Below, in pieces: positions 19,836 to 31,522 of a DNA stretch of 64,000 nt. Under the pieces are notes generated by a model. It did not search any database and was not told where the DNA came from. It saw nothing but the letters and a program-made list of their open reading frames with translations. The stretch's first letter is position 1; each line of letters opens with the position of its first letter. Origin of the DNA: Miltochrista miniata (lineage: Eukaryota; Arthropoda; Insecta; Lepidoptera; Erebidae); contig OW121747.1 in the NCBI GenBank assembly GCA_933228765.1, forward strand, positions 43,270,529 through 43,334,528, read 5' to 3'. The position numbers and the translations under genes are program-made.

Positions 19836-20325
19836 AATGGCACCACACGTAATTGTACAGGCACAACTGAGCCTTAATTCTCCTTATTTATGGTAACTTA
19901 TTAGGCTGAGCGCACTTTGGCGACAAGACTGTCTCCAGGCAGACTATCGCTGTGTACTAAACCTTAGAAACTGCGTACGCTGCGTACAAGACGTCTCACA
20001 GATAAAACTGATTTACAGTGCGCGCTCACATCCGATAATTGACAGTCGATTTTTACGTCGACAATCTGAGCGATCGTATTGTCGGAGTAAAGCAAAAGTT
20101 ATGTCTCTAATGTGCTCTCAGCCGGAATATGAGTGCGATGGACTAAATCTCATTTTCATCAACTTTGATACGTCATGTATTTTTAGTAATAATGACTTTC
20201 CATTGCAGGCTACCAGGATATTTGAATGGAGAAAATCAGAGACTGCCATAACGGTTCTGATATTGTGTCAATTGCTTATGTAATCTGTAGTGATATTGTG
20301 CCACTACATCAACGAGACTGGACAA
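19836..20325 (+). repeat. 3' flank of the gene, part of the array unit
   Basis: This segment is repeated after each array copy with a terminal exon. It contains TTAGGCTGAGCGCACTTTGG at 19,901, which resembles the left end of the MITE at 39,957-40,422. An open frame repeated in each unit (at 20,101, 22,652 and 24,315; reading MSLMCSQPEYECDGL) lies here. I have no evidence that it is a gene. Confidence 0.55.
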
Positions 20326-20597
20326 TTGGTGCAAATAGAGTGTCTGAAGGTGCCCGTCGTACACAAGTCAATCAAGCTTGGGTGTTCGTTAAGTATTGAT
20401 GAACTGAGCGCGGCCGCCGCGTGCACGCCGGGCACTTTTTGTTTCGTTGTTGGGAAAAATTTTATGCTGTACCAAAGAGCGTACTAGTACTCAACCTACG
20501 CGGCTACAGCAAAATCTCCGCGCGGCGACCGCGGCCCGCGACCGTTCTACTAAGTTTACCGTCTAACTGCAACCTTACTAATGATTTTATTTTGTAG

Positions 20598-21198
20598 GGT
20601 GGTTCCAAGATCAACCGGGTCAGGAAGTAGACGTACGTACTTCGCCAGAGAGGTCTTGCAGAGCTGCTGGACCGTTAGTGACACCTCAAATTGTGGTGAA
20701 AGTTGACGCCAGTACTCAGGTGGAGCTTGCCGACCAAGATGTGAGTTACCATTCTGGCACAGCTTCCGAATTTGTCAAGCTGTTTGTATTTTCGTAGTTA
20801 GACTGTTTGACTGGTTGACATTAAGTCAACTGAAGTTTTTACACTTCCTTGTAATTTTATCGAAGGTTTCCAATACCAACGTAAGCTCTCCTTTCAGGAA
20901 CGGAATGATGCAAAGTGTGTCATGTGTCGTGCAACTTCATATTGCAGGGGCAATTGTTTTACAAATAGTCGCCCATCGCACAATCCCCGATGTCTGCATG
21001 GGATGGAGCCTTAGACCATGGTTAGATGATCTAAGGATGGAGCTCGAGGATTATTCAGGCACGTCCAATAGCGACGACGCTATCTAGTCCGCAACGACGC
21101 TCCCGGAAAATGTCGAGTGCTATCATCTTGAGACTATCGGTGATTGTGATAAGTGGGCCGTTCCAATGTTCTCTTCGGGTCTAGAAGTTGAGATCAGA
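20598..21198 (+). pseudogene. Array copy 2: exons 5-6, truncated
   Basis: The exon 5 copy is 20,598-20,740 and intact in frame. The exon 6 copy begins at 20,898 (ERNDAKCVMC) and is broken by a 34-bp insertion at 21,010-21,043, which brings a stop (MEP then TAG). The copy ends abruptly within the former ...EIRD segment and exon 7 is missing. Relative to copy 1 one of the cluster Cys is replaced (NSRPSH for NRCPSH). Confidence 0.8.
21010..21035. mobile_element. 26-bp hAT MITE end-to-end remnant, array copy 2
   Basis: CTTAGACCAT is joined directly to GGTTAGATGATCTAAG, which are the two terminal sequences of the MITEs at 1862-2187 and 63,570-63,891. It is flanked by GATGGAGC on both sides (21002-21009 and 21036-21043), an 8-bp target duplication. 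Copy 1 of the exon has a single GATGGAGC and no insert. Confidence 0.88.
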
Positions 21199-21484
21199 CT
21201 ATTTGCATAAAATTGGTGCAAATAGAGTGTCTGAAGGTGCCCGTCGTACACAAGTCAATCAAGCTTGGGTGTTCGTTAAGTATTGATGAACTGAGCGCGG
21301 CCGCCGCGTGCACGCCGGGCACTTTTTGTTTCGTTGTTGGGAAAAATTTTATGCTGTACCAAAGAGCGTACTAGTACTCAACCTACGCGGCTACAGCAAA
21401 ATCTCCGCGCGGCGACCGCGGCCCGCGACCGTTCTACTAAGTTTACCGTCTAACTGCAACCTTACTAATGATTTTATTTTGTAG

Positions 21485-22386
21485 GGTGGTTCCAAGATCA
21501 ACCGGGTCAGGAAGTAGACGTACGTACTTCGCCAGAGAGGTCTTGCAGAGCTGCTGGACCGTTAGTGACACCTCAAATTGTGGTGAAAGTTGACGCCAGT
21601 ACTCAGGTGGAGCTTGCCGACCAAGATGTGAGTTACCATTCTGGCACAGCTTCCGAATTTGTCAAGCTGTTTGTATTTTCGTAGTTAGACTGTTTGACTG
21701 GTTGACATTAAGTCAACTGAAGTTTTTACACTTCCTTGTAATTTTATCGAAGGTTTCCAATACCAACGTAAGCTCTCCTTTCAGGAACGGAATGATGCAA
21801 AGTGTGTCATGTGTCGTGCAACTTCATATTGCAGGGGCAATTGTTTTACAAATAGTCGCCCATCGCACAATCCCCGATGTCTGCATGGGATGGAGCCTTA
21901 GACCATGGTTAGATGATCTAAGGATGGAGCTCGAGGATTATTCAGGCACGTCCAATAGCGACGACGCTATCTAGTCCGCAACGACGCTCCCGGAAAATGT
22001 CGAGTGCTATCATCTTGAGACTATCGGTGATTGTGATAAGTGGGCCGTTCCAATGTTCTCTTCGGGTCTAGAAGTTGAGATCAGAGACATTCGCGCCTCT
22101 GCAAGTCCTTCGGACTGTTCAATTTCGTACACTGAGTCAACAGAATAGTATCCGGGTAAGTTTGCGAATGACTTTTTAACAATGTTAACGCTTTAGATGT
22201 TGTGTGGACTATTTCTATGACGTAGTAATATTGTAGTAGACAGAAATTTTGATCATGATGTGTATACTTTTGATTTTAGAACAAAGCACACTCGGTGTGC
22301 AGCCTCAAGGAGGTCTATCCCCTTTGTTCCTGGCTGATGTTTGTGACCGAGAGCTTAAACGAAAGAAAGAAGAACAGGAGGTCTAA
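21485..22386 (+). pseudogene. Array copy 3: exons 5-7
   Basis: Exon 5 is at 21,485-21,627, exon 6 at 21,785-22,155 and exon 7 at 22,280-22,386 (TAA). All splice sites match copy 1. Exon 6 is 371 bp instead of 337 because of the 34-bp MITE remnant plus duplication. The TAG at the first and third positions is shared with copy 1, but the second position is GAG (22,017-22,019). A 90-codon frame read here in another phase is repeated in every unit and is not a gene. Confidence 0.8.
21897..21922. mobile_element. 26-bp hAT MITE remnant, array copy 3
   Basis: It has the same sequence, the same GATGGAGC duplication and the same position in exon 6 as in copy 2. One insertion event before the array expanded explains all four occurrences. 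Confidence 0.88.
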
Positions 22387-23147
22387 AATGGCACCACACG
22401 TAATGTTACAGGCACAACTGGGCCTTAATTCTCCTTCTTAATGCTAATTTATTAGGCTGAGCGCACATTGGCGATAAGAATGTCTCCAGGCAGACTATCG
22501 CTGTGTACTAAACCTTAGAAACTGCGTACGCTGCGTACAAGACGTCTCACAGATAAAACTGATTTACAGTGCGCGCTCACATCCGATAATTGACAGTCGA
22601 TTTTTACGTCGACAATCTGAGCGATCGTATTGTCGGAGTAAAGCAAAAGTTATGTCTCTAATGTGCTCTCAGCCGGAATATGAGTGCGATGGACTAAATC
22701 TCATTTTCATCAACTTTGATACGTCATGTATTTTTAGTAATAATGACTTTCCATTGCAGGCTACCAGGATATTTGAATGGAGAAAATCAGAGACTGCCAT
22801 AACGGTTCTGATATTGTGTCAATTGCTTATGTAATCTGTAGTGATATTGTGCCACTACATCAACGAGACTTAAAATTGGTGCAAATAGAGTGTCTGAAGG
22901 TGCCCGTCGTACACAAGTCAATCAAGCTTGGGTGTTCGTTAAGTATTGATGAACTGAGCGCGGCCGCCGCGTGCACGCCGGGCACTTTTTGTTTCGTTGT
23001 TGGGAAAAATTTTATGCTGTACCAAAGAGCGTACTAGTACTCAACCTACGCGGCTACAGCAAAATCTCCGCGCGGCGACCGCGGCCCGCGACCGTTCTAC
23101 TAAGTTTACCGTCTAACTGCAACCTTACTAATGATTTTATTTTGTAG

Positions 23148-24049
23148 GGTGGTTCCAAGATCAACCGGGTCAGGAAGTAGACGTACGTACTTCGCCAGAG
23201 AGGTCTTGCAGAGCTGCTGGACCGTTAGTGACACCTCAAATTGTGGTGAAAGTTGACGCCAGTACTCAGGTGGAGCTTGCCGACCAAGATGTGAGTTACC
23301 ATTCTGGCACAGCTTCCGAATTTGTCAAGCTGTTTGTATTTTCGTAGTTAGACTGTTTGACTGGTTGACATTAAGTCAACTGAAGTTTTTACACTTCCTT
23401 GTAATTTTATCGAAGGTTTCCAATACCAACGTAAGCTCTCCTTTCAGGAACGGAATGATGCAAAGTGTGTCATGTGTCGTGCAACTTCATATTGCAGGGG
23501 CAATTGTTTTACAAATAGTCGCCCATCGCACAATCCCCGATGTCTGCATGGGATGGAGCCTTAGACCATGGTTAGATGATCTAAGGATGGAGCTCGAGGA
23601 TTATTCAGGCACGTCCAATAGCGACGACGCTATCTAGTCCGCAACGACGCTCCCGGAAAATGTCGAGTGCTATCATCTTGAGACTATCGGTGATTGTGAT
23701 AAGTGGGCCGTTCCAATGTTCTCTTCGGGTCTAGAAGTTGAGATCAGAGACATTCGCGCCTCTGCAAGTCCTTCGGACTGTTCAATTTCGTACACTGAGT
23801 CAACAGAATAGTATCCGGGTAAGTTTGCGAATGACTTTTTAACAATGTTAACGCTTTAGATGTTGTGTGGACTATTTCTATGACGTAGTAATATTGTAGT
23901 AGACAGAAATTTTGATCATGATGTGTATACTTTTGATTTTAGAACAAAGCACACTCGGTGTGCAGCCTCACGGAGGTCTATCCCCTTTGTTCCTGGCTGA
24001 TGTTTGTGACCGAGAGCTTAAACGAAAGAAAGAAGAACAGGAGGTCTAA
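23148..24049 (+). pseudogene. Array copy 4: exons 5-7
   Basis: Exon 5 is at 23,148-23,290, exon 6 at 23,448-23,818 and exon 7 at 23,943-24,049. It is nearly identical to copy 3, offset by exactly 1,663 bp, and carries the same insertion and stop pattern. Confidence 0.8.
23560..23585. mobile_element. 26-bp hAT MITE remnant, array copy 4
   Basis: It is identical to the remnants in copies 2 and 3, with GATGGAGC on both sides. Confidence 0.88.
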
Positions 24050-24811
24050 AATGGCACCACACGTAATGTTACAGGCACAACTGGGCCTTAATTCTCCTTC
24101 TTAATGCTAATTTATTAGGCTGAGCGCACATTGGCGATAAGAATGTCTCCAGGCAGACTATCGCTGTGTACTAAACCTTAGAAACTGCGTACGCTGCGTA
24201 CAAGACGTCTCACAGATAAAACTGATTTACAGTGCGCGCTCACATCCGATAATTGACAGTCGATTTTTACGTCGACAATCTGAGCGATCGTATTGTCGGA
24301 GTAAAGCAAAAGTTATGTCTCTAATGTGCTCTCAGCCGGAATATGAGTGCGATGGACTAAATCTCATTTTCATCAACTTTGATACGTCATGTATTTTTAG
24401 TAATAATGACTTTCCATTGCAGGCTACCAGGATATTTGAATGGAGAAAATCAGAGACTGCCATAACGGTTCTGATATTGTGTCAATTGCTTATGTAATCT
24501 GTAGTGATATTGTGCCACTACATCAACGAGACTTAAAATTGGTGCAAATAGAGTGTCTGAAGGTGCCCGTCGTACACAAGTCAATCAAGCTTGGGTGTTC
24601 GTTAAGTATTGATGAACTGAGCGCGGCCGCCGCGTGCACGCCGGGCACTTTTTGTTTCGTTGTTGCGAAAAATTTTATGCTGTACCAAAGAGAGTACTAG
24701 TACTCAACCTACGCGGCTACAGCAAAATCTCCGCGCGGCGACCGCGGCCCCGCGACCGTTCTACTAAGTTTACCGTCTAACTGCAACCTTACTTATGATT
24801 TTATTTCGTAG

Positions 24812-25722
24812 GGTGGTTCCAAGATCAATCGGTTCTGGACGTAGATATACGTACTTCGCCAGAGAGGTATTGCAGAGCTGCTGGACCGTTAGTGACACCT
24901 CAAATTGTGGTGAAAGTTGACGCCAGTACTCAGGTGGAGCTTGCCGACCAAGATGTGAGTTACCATTCTGGCACAGCTTCCGAATTTGACAAGCTGTTTG
25001 TATTTTCGTAGTTAGACTGTTTGACTGGTTGACATTAAGTCAACTGAAGTTTTTACACTTCCTTGTAATTTTATCGAAGGTTTCCAGTACCAACGTAAGC
25101 TCTCCTTTCAGGAACGGAACAATGCAAAGTGTGTCATGTGTCGTGCAACTTCATATTGCAGGGGCAATTGTTTTACAAATAGTCGCCCATCGCACAATCC
25201 CCGATGTCTGCATGGGATGGAGCCTTAGACCATGGTTAGATGATCTAAGGATGGAGCTCGAGGATTATTCGGGCACGTCCAATAGCGACGACGCTATCTA
25301 GTCCGCAACGACGCTCCCGGAAAATGTCGAGTGCTATCATCTTGAGACTATCGGTGATTGTGATAGGTGGGCCGTTCCAATGTTCTCTTCGGGTCTAGAA
25401 GTTGAGATCAGAGACATTCGCGCCTCTGCAAGTCCTTCGGACTGTTCAATTTCGTACACTGAGTCAACAGAATAGTATCCGGGTAAGTTTGCGAATGACT
25501 TTTTAACAATGTTAACGCTTTAGATGTTGTGTGGACTATTTCTATTACGTAGTAATATTGTAGTAGACAGAAATTTTGATCATGATGTGTAATTATGTAC
25601 TTCTTTTGATTTTAGAAGAAAGCACACTCGGTGTGCAGCCTCAAGGAGGTCTATCCCCTTTGTTCCTGGCTGATGTTTGTGACCGAGAGCTTAAACGAAA
25701 GAAAGAAGAACAGGAGGTCTAA
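24812..25722 (+). pseudogene. Array copy 5: exons 5-7, diverged
   Basis: Exon 5 is at 24,812-24,954 (WFQDQSVLDVDIRTSPERYC), exon 6 at 25,112-25,482 and exon 7 at 25,616-25,722. It shows more substitutions than copies 2-4, and part of its 3' flank resembles the unduplicated ancestor. The MITE remnant and both shared TAG codons are present. Confidence 0.8.
25224..25249. mobile_element. 26-bp hAT MITE remnant, array copy 5
   Basis: It has the same element and the same 8-bp duplication as in copies 2-4. Its presence in the most diverged unit shows the insertion is older than the divergence of copy 5 from copies 2-4. Confidence 0.88.
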
Positions 25723-26362
25723 AATGGCACCACACGTAATGTTACAGGCACAACTGGGCCTTAATTCTCCTTCTTAATGCTAATTTATTAGGCTGAGCGC
25801 ACATTGGCGATAAGAATGTCTCCAGGCAGACTATCGCTGAATACTAAACCTTAGAAACTGCATACAAGACATCTAACAGATAAAATTGATTTAGGTACAG
25901 TGCGCGCTCACATCCGATAATTGATAACAGATTTTTACGTCGAGAATCAGAGCGATCGTATTTTCGATGTAAAGCAATAGTCTATTAAGACTTTTATGTC
26001 TCTAATGTGCTTTCAGCCGGGGTTATGAGCGCGATGGAGTAAATGACATTTTCATCAACTTTCACACTTATATTTTTAGTAATAATGACTTTCCGTTGCA
26101 GGCTACCAGGTTATTTGAATGGAGAAAATCAGAGACTGCCATTACGGCTCTGATATTGTGTCAATTGCTTTATTGTGCCACTACGGCAACGAGACTAAAA
26201 TTGGTGCATATAGAGTGTCTGGAGGTGCCCGTCGTACACAAGTCAATTTCTGAATATTACGTCGGTGTTCGTGCAACTGATCAATGAGTGTTGGCTAGTA
26301 GGTATTTGCAATTTGGCGAATTGTGTAAACTCATTGTGAAAAATGGACTGTACAGACCTTAA

Positions 26363-27173
26363 AGGTGGGTCTACGCTAGACGAACCGAGCACGAGCGGAG
26401 CACAAGCGGAGCCCTTCTCGGTTTCGTCGTTCGCGGTGCCAAGTGTGGACGTGCAACGAACCTACAACGATCACTGTCCTCGAACGTAGTTTTCCGCAGT
26501 GAGCTCGCGGCTCTTGGCGAATATGGATGATATTAATAATATTGCAGCAGTCGCTGCTGTTGCCGCGATTATTATAGCAGTGGTCAGCAAAAATAGAAAA
26601 AGGCCTAGACGATGGGGATCTACAAATATATATAAAATGAGATCCAATCAACAAAATTTAGATTTGCTAACCATTTTGAGAGGTCAAGAAGCAACTGGCC
26701 AATTTAAGAACTTTCTTCGAATGACATCGACAAACTTTGAGAATCTGCTACGCTCAATTGGACCGCACATTGCGAAAATATCTTATATAAAATATCTATA
26801 ATTCTTGGGATATACGAGACCATGCATCAATCTTCTTATTTTTTTTATAGAAATCCTCATGTTTTGGGTCCCATATCAATGGATTATTTTGATATAATTC
26901 AATTAATTGCACGGAAGCATCTTCGGTCTACGTTTCCATGATGTTCGGCTCGAGCGACCGTCGTCTGTCACTAAACACGTCCACGAGCGCACTGCGAGCG
27001 CGAAGCAAATCCCTTTGTGTTCGTCAAAAAACCGACAACAGACGGAACGCAGCCGAGCACGAACGAAATGCTCGCAGCGCGCTCGTTCGAGGCTTGTATG
27101 TCGGTCCACACTATACGAATTGTGTTCGGCTCGTGCTCCGCTCGTGCTCGGTTCGTCTAGCGTAGACCGACCT
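26363..27173 (+). mobile_element. PIF/Harbinger element, internally deleted, TAA TSD
   Basis: The 811-bp element begins AGGTGGGTCTACGCTAGACG. Its last bases, read in reverse complement, begin AGGTCGGTCTACGCTAGACG and continue through AACCGAGCACGAGCGGAGCA, giving inverted repeats of roughly 45-50 bp. TAA lies on each side (26360-26362 and 27174-27176), the 3-bp target duplication typical of PIF/Harbinger. It encodes only the N-terminal part of a HARBI1-like transposase, so it is non-autonomous. Confidence 0.88.
26499..26801 (+). pseudogene. HARBI1-like transposase, N-terminal fragment
   Basis: The translation contains NRKRPRRWGSTNIYKMRSNQ, then LDLLTILRGQEATGQFKNFL and RMTSTNFENLLRSIGPHIAK. 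The pattern RRW...R...LL.EL...D...F.NFLRMS...F..LL..I.P.I is the conserved start of Harbinger nucleases. The DDE catalytic part is gone and replaced by the 3' end of the element. A more likely start is the ATG at 26523 (MDDINNIAAVAAVAA). Confidence 0.8.
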
Positions 27174-27212
27174 TAATCTATTAGTCTAGTAATTGACATT
27201 TTATAAAGTAGG

Positions 27213-27400
27213 TACTAGCTGATGCCCGCGGCTCCGCCCGCATGGAATGTTATTCCCGGTCACAGGGGTATAAAAATAGCTGTTGGCCGATTCTCAGACC
27301 TACTCAATATGCTCACAAAATTTCATGAGCATCGGTCAAGCCGTTTCGGAGGAGTATGGCAACGAAAACTGTGACACGAGAATTTTATATATTAGATTCT
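27213..27400 (+). repeat. Lepidopteran AGCTGATGCCCGC-family repeat
   Basis: It starts ACTAGCTGATGCCCGCGGCT, then GGGTATAAAAATAGC, GCCGATTCTCAGACCTACTC, AATTTCATGAGCATCGGTCA and AGCCGTTTCGGAGGAGTATG, ending near TTTTATATATTAGAT. Confidence 0.8.
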
Positions 27401-29340
27401 ATACTGAAAATCTGTATTGTGGGTGGGTCAACGTTTGTGTAAACTAAAGGATCTGTATTATGATGAAACTTTCAAGTTTAATCGACACAGTATGGAACAC
27501 AACGTTGGAGTTGCAAGTTCCACCAAGTGCCAACAATCAAGAGTATAAATGATAATAATAATGGTGCATGAAGACGGTAATATAAAAGTGTCGTGTAAAA
27601 TGTAGATACCAAGCATGTGCGAGTAATTAAAACTTATGCGCAGCGGACACTTCAAAATCATGTGCAGTTTTATGCGATTGTGTAAATAGTTGTTACAGAG
27701 ATGCTACTACCTATTACTTTTTTAAGTAGGTATGTAATCGCAAATTCCACATAGATGTTTTCAGTCTTACATGATGCTGCTGCGAAAACTGAAATTATTA
27801 TCGCAACTAAGGTTTTAACAACCGTCACCCTAATACAAAATTTAGGTAAGTACTAAAAACAGATTAACGCAATAACGCCTACGATCATATCGGCCGGTAA
27901 TAACGCGTCTGTGAGAAGGAGCTTTTATTTAGTGCTCGGTATTTTGTAAATGTTTCATGAATGCAAATTTTAGTAAAATAAATTTTCAAGAAACCAAGTT
28001 TTCAAAAAGTATTTTTTTTGTATCAGCAATTCATTGGTTTTGAAAATTTATTGAAGTGAATTGAAATTGGTTTCTAGAATTCTATTCTTGTTACAGTTAT
28101 TATTATGATGACGATTTTGGTTTTTAATTTTTTTATATTTTACTAAATTATTATTCTTTAAATTATTATTATTACTTTTGATATTGGACCACGCAGTTAG
28201 TAATCACAACTCAAAAACCATTCAGTCTTTCATCCCCTCTCCCAAAGATAATTTATTAACTACCTACAAACTTGTCGTGAAAAATTAAAAATTTGTTTAA
28301 TTTATTAATCAGAATTTAAAATCAAGGTTTCCGATGACCGCATGAAAAAACCGCAGTCAATAAATAGGACCAAAGCAAAATTAACATTAAAAATTAAAAA
28401 AGTTTTTTTCTGTTGAAAAATGTACGGCAATCTGGTTTCTTAAAAATTTATTCGTGGATCAACATCATAACGTTAATGACATTTTTTTAAACACGTATTG
28501 CCTAATAAGAAATAGCAAAAAATGTTATTTCTTCTTTGGCCATTATACACTTTTTCGTGATAATTTAAAAATTGTATGGTTGAAAAATTAAAAACTAATT
28601 TCAAGATGGCGGAAGACGCAAATAACCGAATGCCGCGCAAAACTTCGTCAAGGGGGTCACTAGCACAGAGCAACACGGCCACCTCTATGGTCACTTGCTC
28701 ACAGTAGAACGCCAGTAGCACCCCCCTTAACGAAATCCGAAAAACAAAATTGATATTTTTCAGGCATTGCAGCATTTTTGATCTAATTTGACTGGACTAA
28801 TGCTACTGCCTGGATTGCGAATTGCTTGCGTATTTCTAAATTCTCTTAATCATTTTGATTGCGAATTTCTCGAATGCAAATGCGATTTCTGGCTTGATTT
28901 TTATCTTTATCTAAAAATATATTGCAGAAATTTCAGATAACTTACGGTTTCTGTTTCAAATAATTTTTGGAGATGTGTTCGCAGTCAATTCCCACAAACA
29001 ATCCGCCAAAACTTTGCAGTGGTAACAAATATTGCTTAGAATTTTATTTCCATCATTTGAAGAATCTGGAATAATCTGGATAAAGGAGTCTTGATAAAGG
29101 AGTGTAAGTGTTAGACTGTAAAGAAAAATATTAAAAACTGATAAGTGGTTTACATGTTTCTTTTTCATGTTTGCCTTGTGATTTTAATTCATAATTTTCA
29201 TTACAGTTAGAAGAGGGACAACCAACGTTACTGTGGTAACGTGGGCTGAATGATTGAAATGGAGCGAGCTAATCATGAAAAAAAACTGATCGTCAATTTT
29301 CTGCAGGGCCATTTGATCATATTACTAGTACTAACAGATG
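27401..29340. other. AT-rich intergenic DNA
   Basis: No gene was supported. A GC-richer block at 28,608-28,745 (AAGATGGCGGAAGACGC ... GGGGGTCACTAGCACAG) looks like a piece of a DNA transposon. The two 90-100 codon open frames in this stretch show no domain. Confidence 0.5.
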
Positions 29341-29349
29341 GTGTGATTT

Positions 29350-30720
29350 ATATCCGCCTTTTAAGACCAGATGCTTTGCCTTCAATGCTACTGAAACAAT
29401 GCAGCAATGTTCTTGCCCAACAACTTGTTATGACCCACCGCCAACACATTATATACCTGTCACTGGAAACTGGAAGCTCCCTTAAGAGTGGAAGGAAGCC
29501 ATTGTGACCCTATATTTAAAAAAGCCGATAAACATCTGGTTGCTAAACAATCGACCTATCAGTCTCACGAGCATTATCTGCAGAACCATGAAGAAAATTA
29601 TAGCATGTGAACGGAGAGCTTTCATCATTACATAAAACCTTGTCATCGAAGAACAGCACAGTCATTGTAACTAAAAGATTTACAGTCTCGAACCTCCTTG
29701 TAAGCCTGGACAAATGGGCAAGCCACTGGAATAATCATCAACCAACAGATATCATTTATTTAGATTATGAAAAAGCATTCGATCGGGTGCCTATTAACCG
29801 GCTTGTAGTCAAACTAAAACATCTTGGTATACGTGGACAACTTCTTCAATGGACAAGACTTCTTAACCAACAGGAAATTTAAAGTAAGAGTAGGCGATAC
29901 GCTCTCAGATGCTTATGATATGCACAGTGGTGTGCCACAAGGCTCAATGCTAGGACCAATACTATTTGTGTTATTTAAAACAGACCTAAAACTTGTCATT
30001 CACTCAGACTTATCAGTATTTGCAGATGACACCAACTTTATGGGAATCCCGCTAGACTCTCACAATGTTATTCAGCGAGACCTAGATCGGATAGTGCAGT
30101 GAACAAAGCATTGTCTGATCTCACTCAATAAGAGCAAGTGCAAATAGTTTTGCATATAGGTAACAACAATCCTAAACACAAATGCACACTTGAATCTGTG
30201 CCACTGCAAGCAGTAAACTCCCAAAGAGACCTCGGGGTTATTATTATAACACATAATCTTAAGTAAGATGTGCATATCGCAAAAATCATCAAGAGAGTCA
30301 ACTCAATGCTGTATATGATTCGAAAAGCATTCTATGTCATAACCAAAGAATTGTTTCTCAACATAATACAAAACCTAAATACCATCTTTGCTGGAATACG
30401 CCTCCCAAATTTGGAGTTCATATTTAAAAAAGGATATTGAAGGGGTACAAAGAAGAGCCATTAAATTGGTCTCTTTACTCAAAAAATGTCATATGAAGAT
30501 CGCCTCCTGGAACTGAACTTAACCACACTGAAACCGAGAAGGACGAGAGGAGACCTCATTGAGTCATGTAAGATGCATAACAGGCATTATAACGCGACAG
30601 GCATCGAGAGCATGTATAAAATATGAACTCTAACTAACACTTAAGAGCCAGGAAGCCTTTCAGCCAAACCGTTTGGTGCAACTTAAAAAACCAATTACAC
30701 AAGGACGGTGATGTACACGC
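29350..30720 (+). pseudogene. CR1-like LINE, broken RT and C-terminus
   Basis: RT blocks are in order but in different frames: NRPISLTSI near 29,550; IIYLDYEKAFDRVPINRLVV at 29,751-29,810; SGVPQGSMLGPILFVLF at 29,926-29,976; VFADDTNFMGIP at 30,018-30,053, with both catalytic Asp; then SYEDRLLELNLTTLKPRRTR and GDLIESCKMHNRHYN near 30,485-30,595. The last block is a C-terminal signature of CR1/L2-type LINEs. Stops and frameshifts make it inactive; the 5' part is missing. Confidence 0.85.
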
Positions 30721-31522
30721 ATCAGCTTTAAGCTGTTAGTGTATTAAGCAGTAATAGCATAGTAATATATGTATTAAGATTACAAAGATCTTCGCCGTAC
30801 CATATCAGATGGCGCTAAACACGACCGGAACAGACAGGGTGGCCCGTCAGTTGCTGCACTTAAGCCATCAAGTGCACATGGCTGTCATCATGTCGTTGGA
30901 CATCAAAATTATGATTATTATTATAATAAATAAAAGACTGAAAACTGTATTCAGAAAAACGCAACGAATTTAATCACATGAAGTTTCGTAAGAATTAAAG
31001 TTAAACATTATTTTAATTTATAAGAATCAACCGAAAAGTCTTTGAAGATTAATTTATTTTAGTAAAAAAAAATATCACAAGGAAATACTACTATGAGAAA
31101 GTCTGTTTCTAACTAGTAAATGGGAAAGAAGCGACCGTTCTTAATGGCGGCCCGAACACGACTAATCATACTTGGTCCGGTCCAACCCTCCACCACACGT
31201 CTTGATTTGGTACGGAGCGGACCAAATCCGACGTGAAAACGGACGTGAATTCTGTTGTACTTGTAACGTATACGTTAGCGTAACGTTGTAATTGTATACG
31301 ATACCTGCTATTGTTTCTTCTATGGCTGTGATATTATATAAAGTAGTCACAAAGTCAATGTAATCAAAGAATTATGATTAAGTACATAAGCCTATTTTGT
31401 AACTAAGTATGACTGTTAGAATTGAATTATGTATTTTGCATAGCATTTTTAATCAACTTATGCTGTAATAATTATTGCAACAAAGCCATATTTTAAGCCT
31501 GTGTTCAACAAAGTTGTAAGTA
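30721..31522. other. Intergenic DNA with a transposon-end-like fragment
   Basis: The stretch 31,130-31,250 (TGGCGGCCCGAACACGACTA, TTGATTTGGTACGGAGCGGA) is related to the TIR element at 57,064-57,862. The remainder is AT-rich without features. Confidence 0.5.

Larger units (their letters stand above)
20326..26200 (+). repeat. Tandem array of terminal exons, unit about 1,663 bp
   Basis: Unit starts (TTGGTGCAAATAGAGTGTCT) fall at 20326, 21213, 22876 and 24539, with a related terminal copy at 26201. Spacing is 887 (a truncated unit), 1663, 1663 and 1662 bp. Each unit holds an 85-bp linker, the region homologous to 18,711 onward, exons 5-7 and the 3' flank. The first unit lacks exon 7: it stops matching at 21198 and joins the next unit through about 9 bp of filler. 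Units 3 and 4 are nearly identical (one difference noted: CTCAAGGAGG vs CTCACGGAGG), so the amplification is recent. The last unit is more diverged and represents the older edge. Confidence 0.92.

Noticed and set aside
20101..20283. 60-codon frame (MSLMCSQPEYECDGL...) repeated in array units
   Set aside because: It is repeated by duplication of the 3' flank. It has no domain and no clear splice link to the gene.
20815..25301. A 90-codon frame repeated in each array unit (20,815; 21,702; 23,365; 25,029), as if a conserved protein
   Set aside because: It repeats only because the DNA is tandemly copied. Its phase differs from the spliced exon frame, and it starts inside the intron. Its last 15 or so residues coincide with the exon 6 frame only because of the 34-bp insertion.
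27800..29170. Minus-strand frames of 70-100 codons in AT-rich DNA
   Set aside because: No recognisable domain, no splice context and no similarity to other parts of the window.
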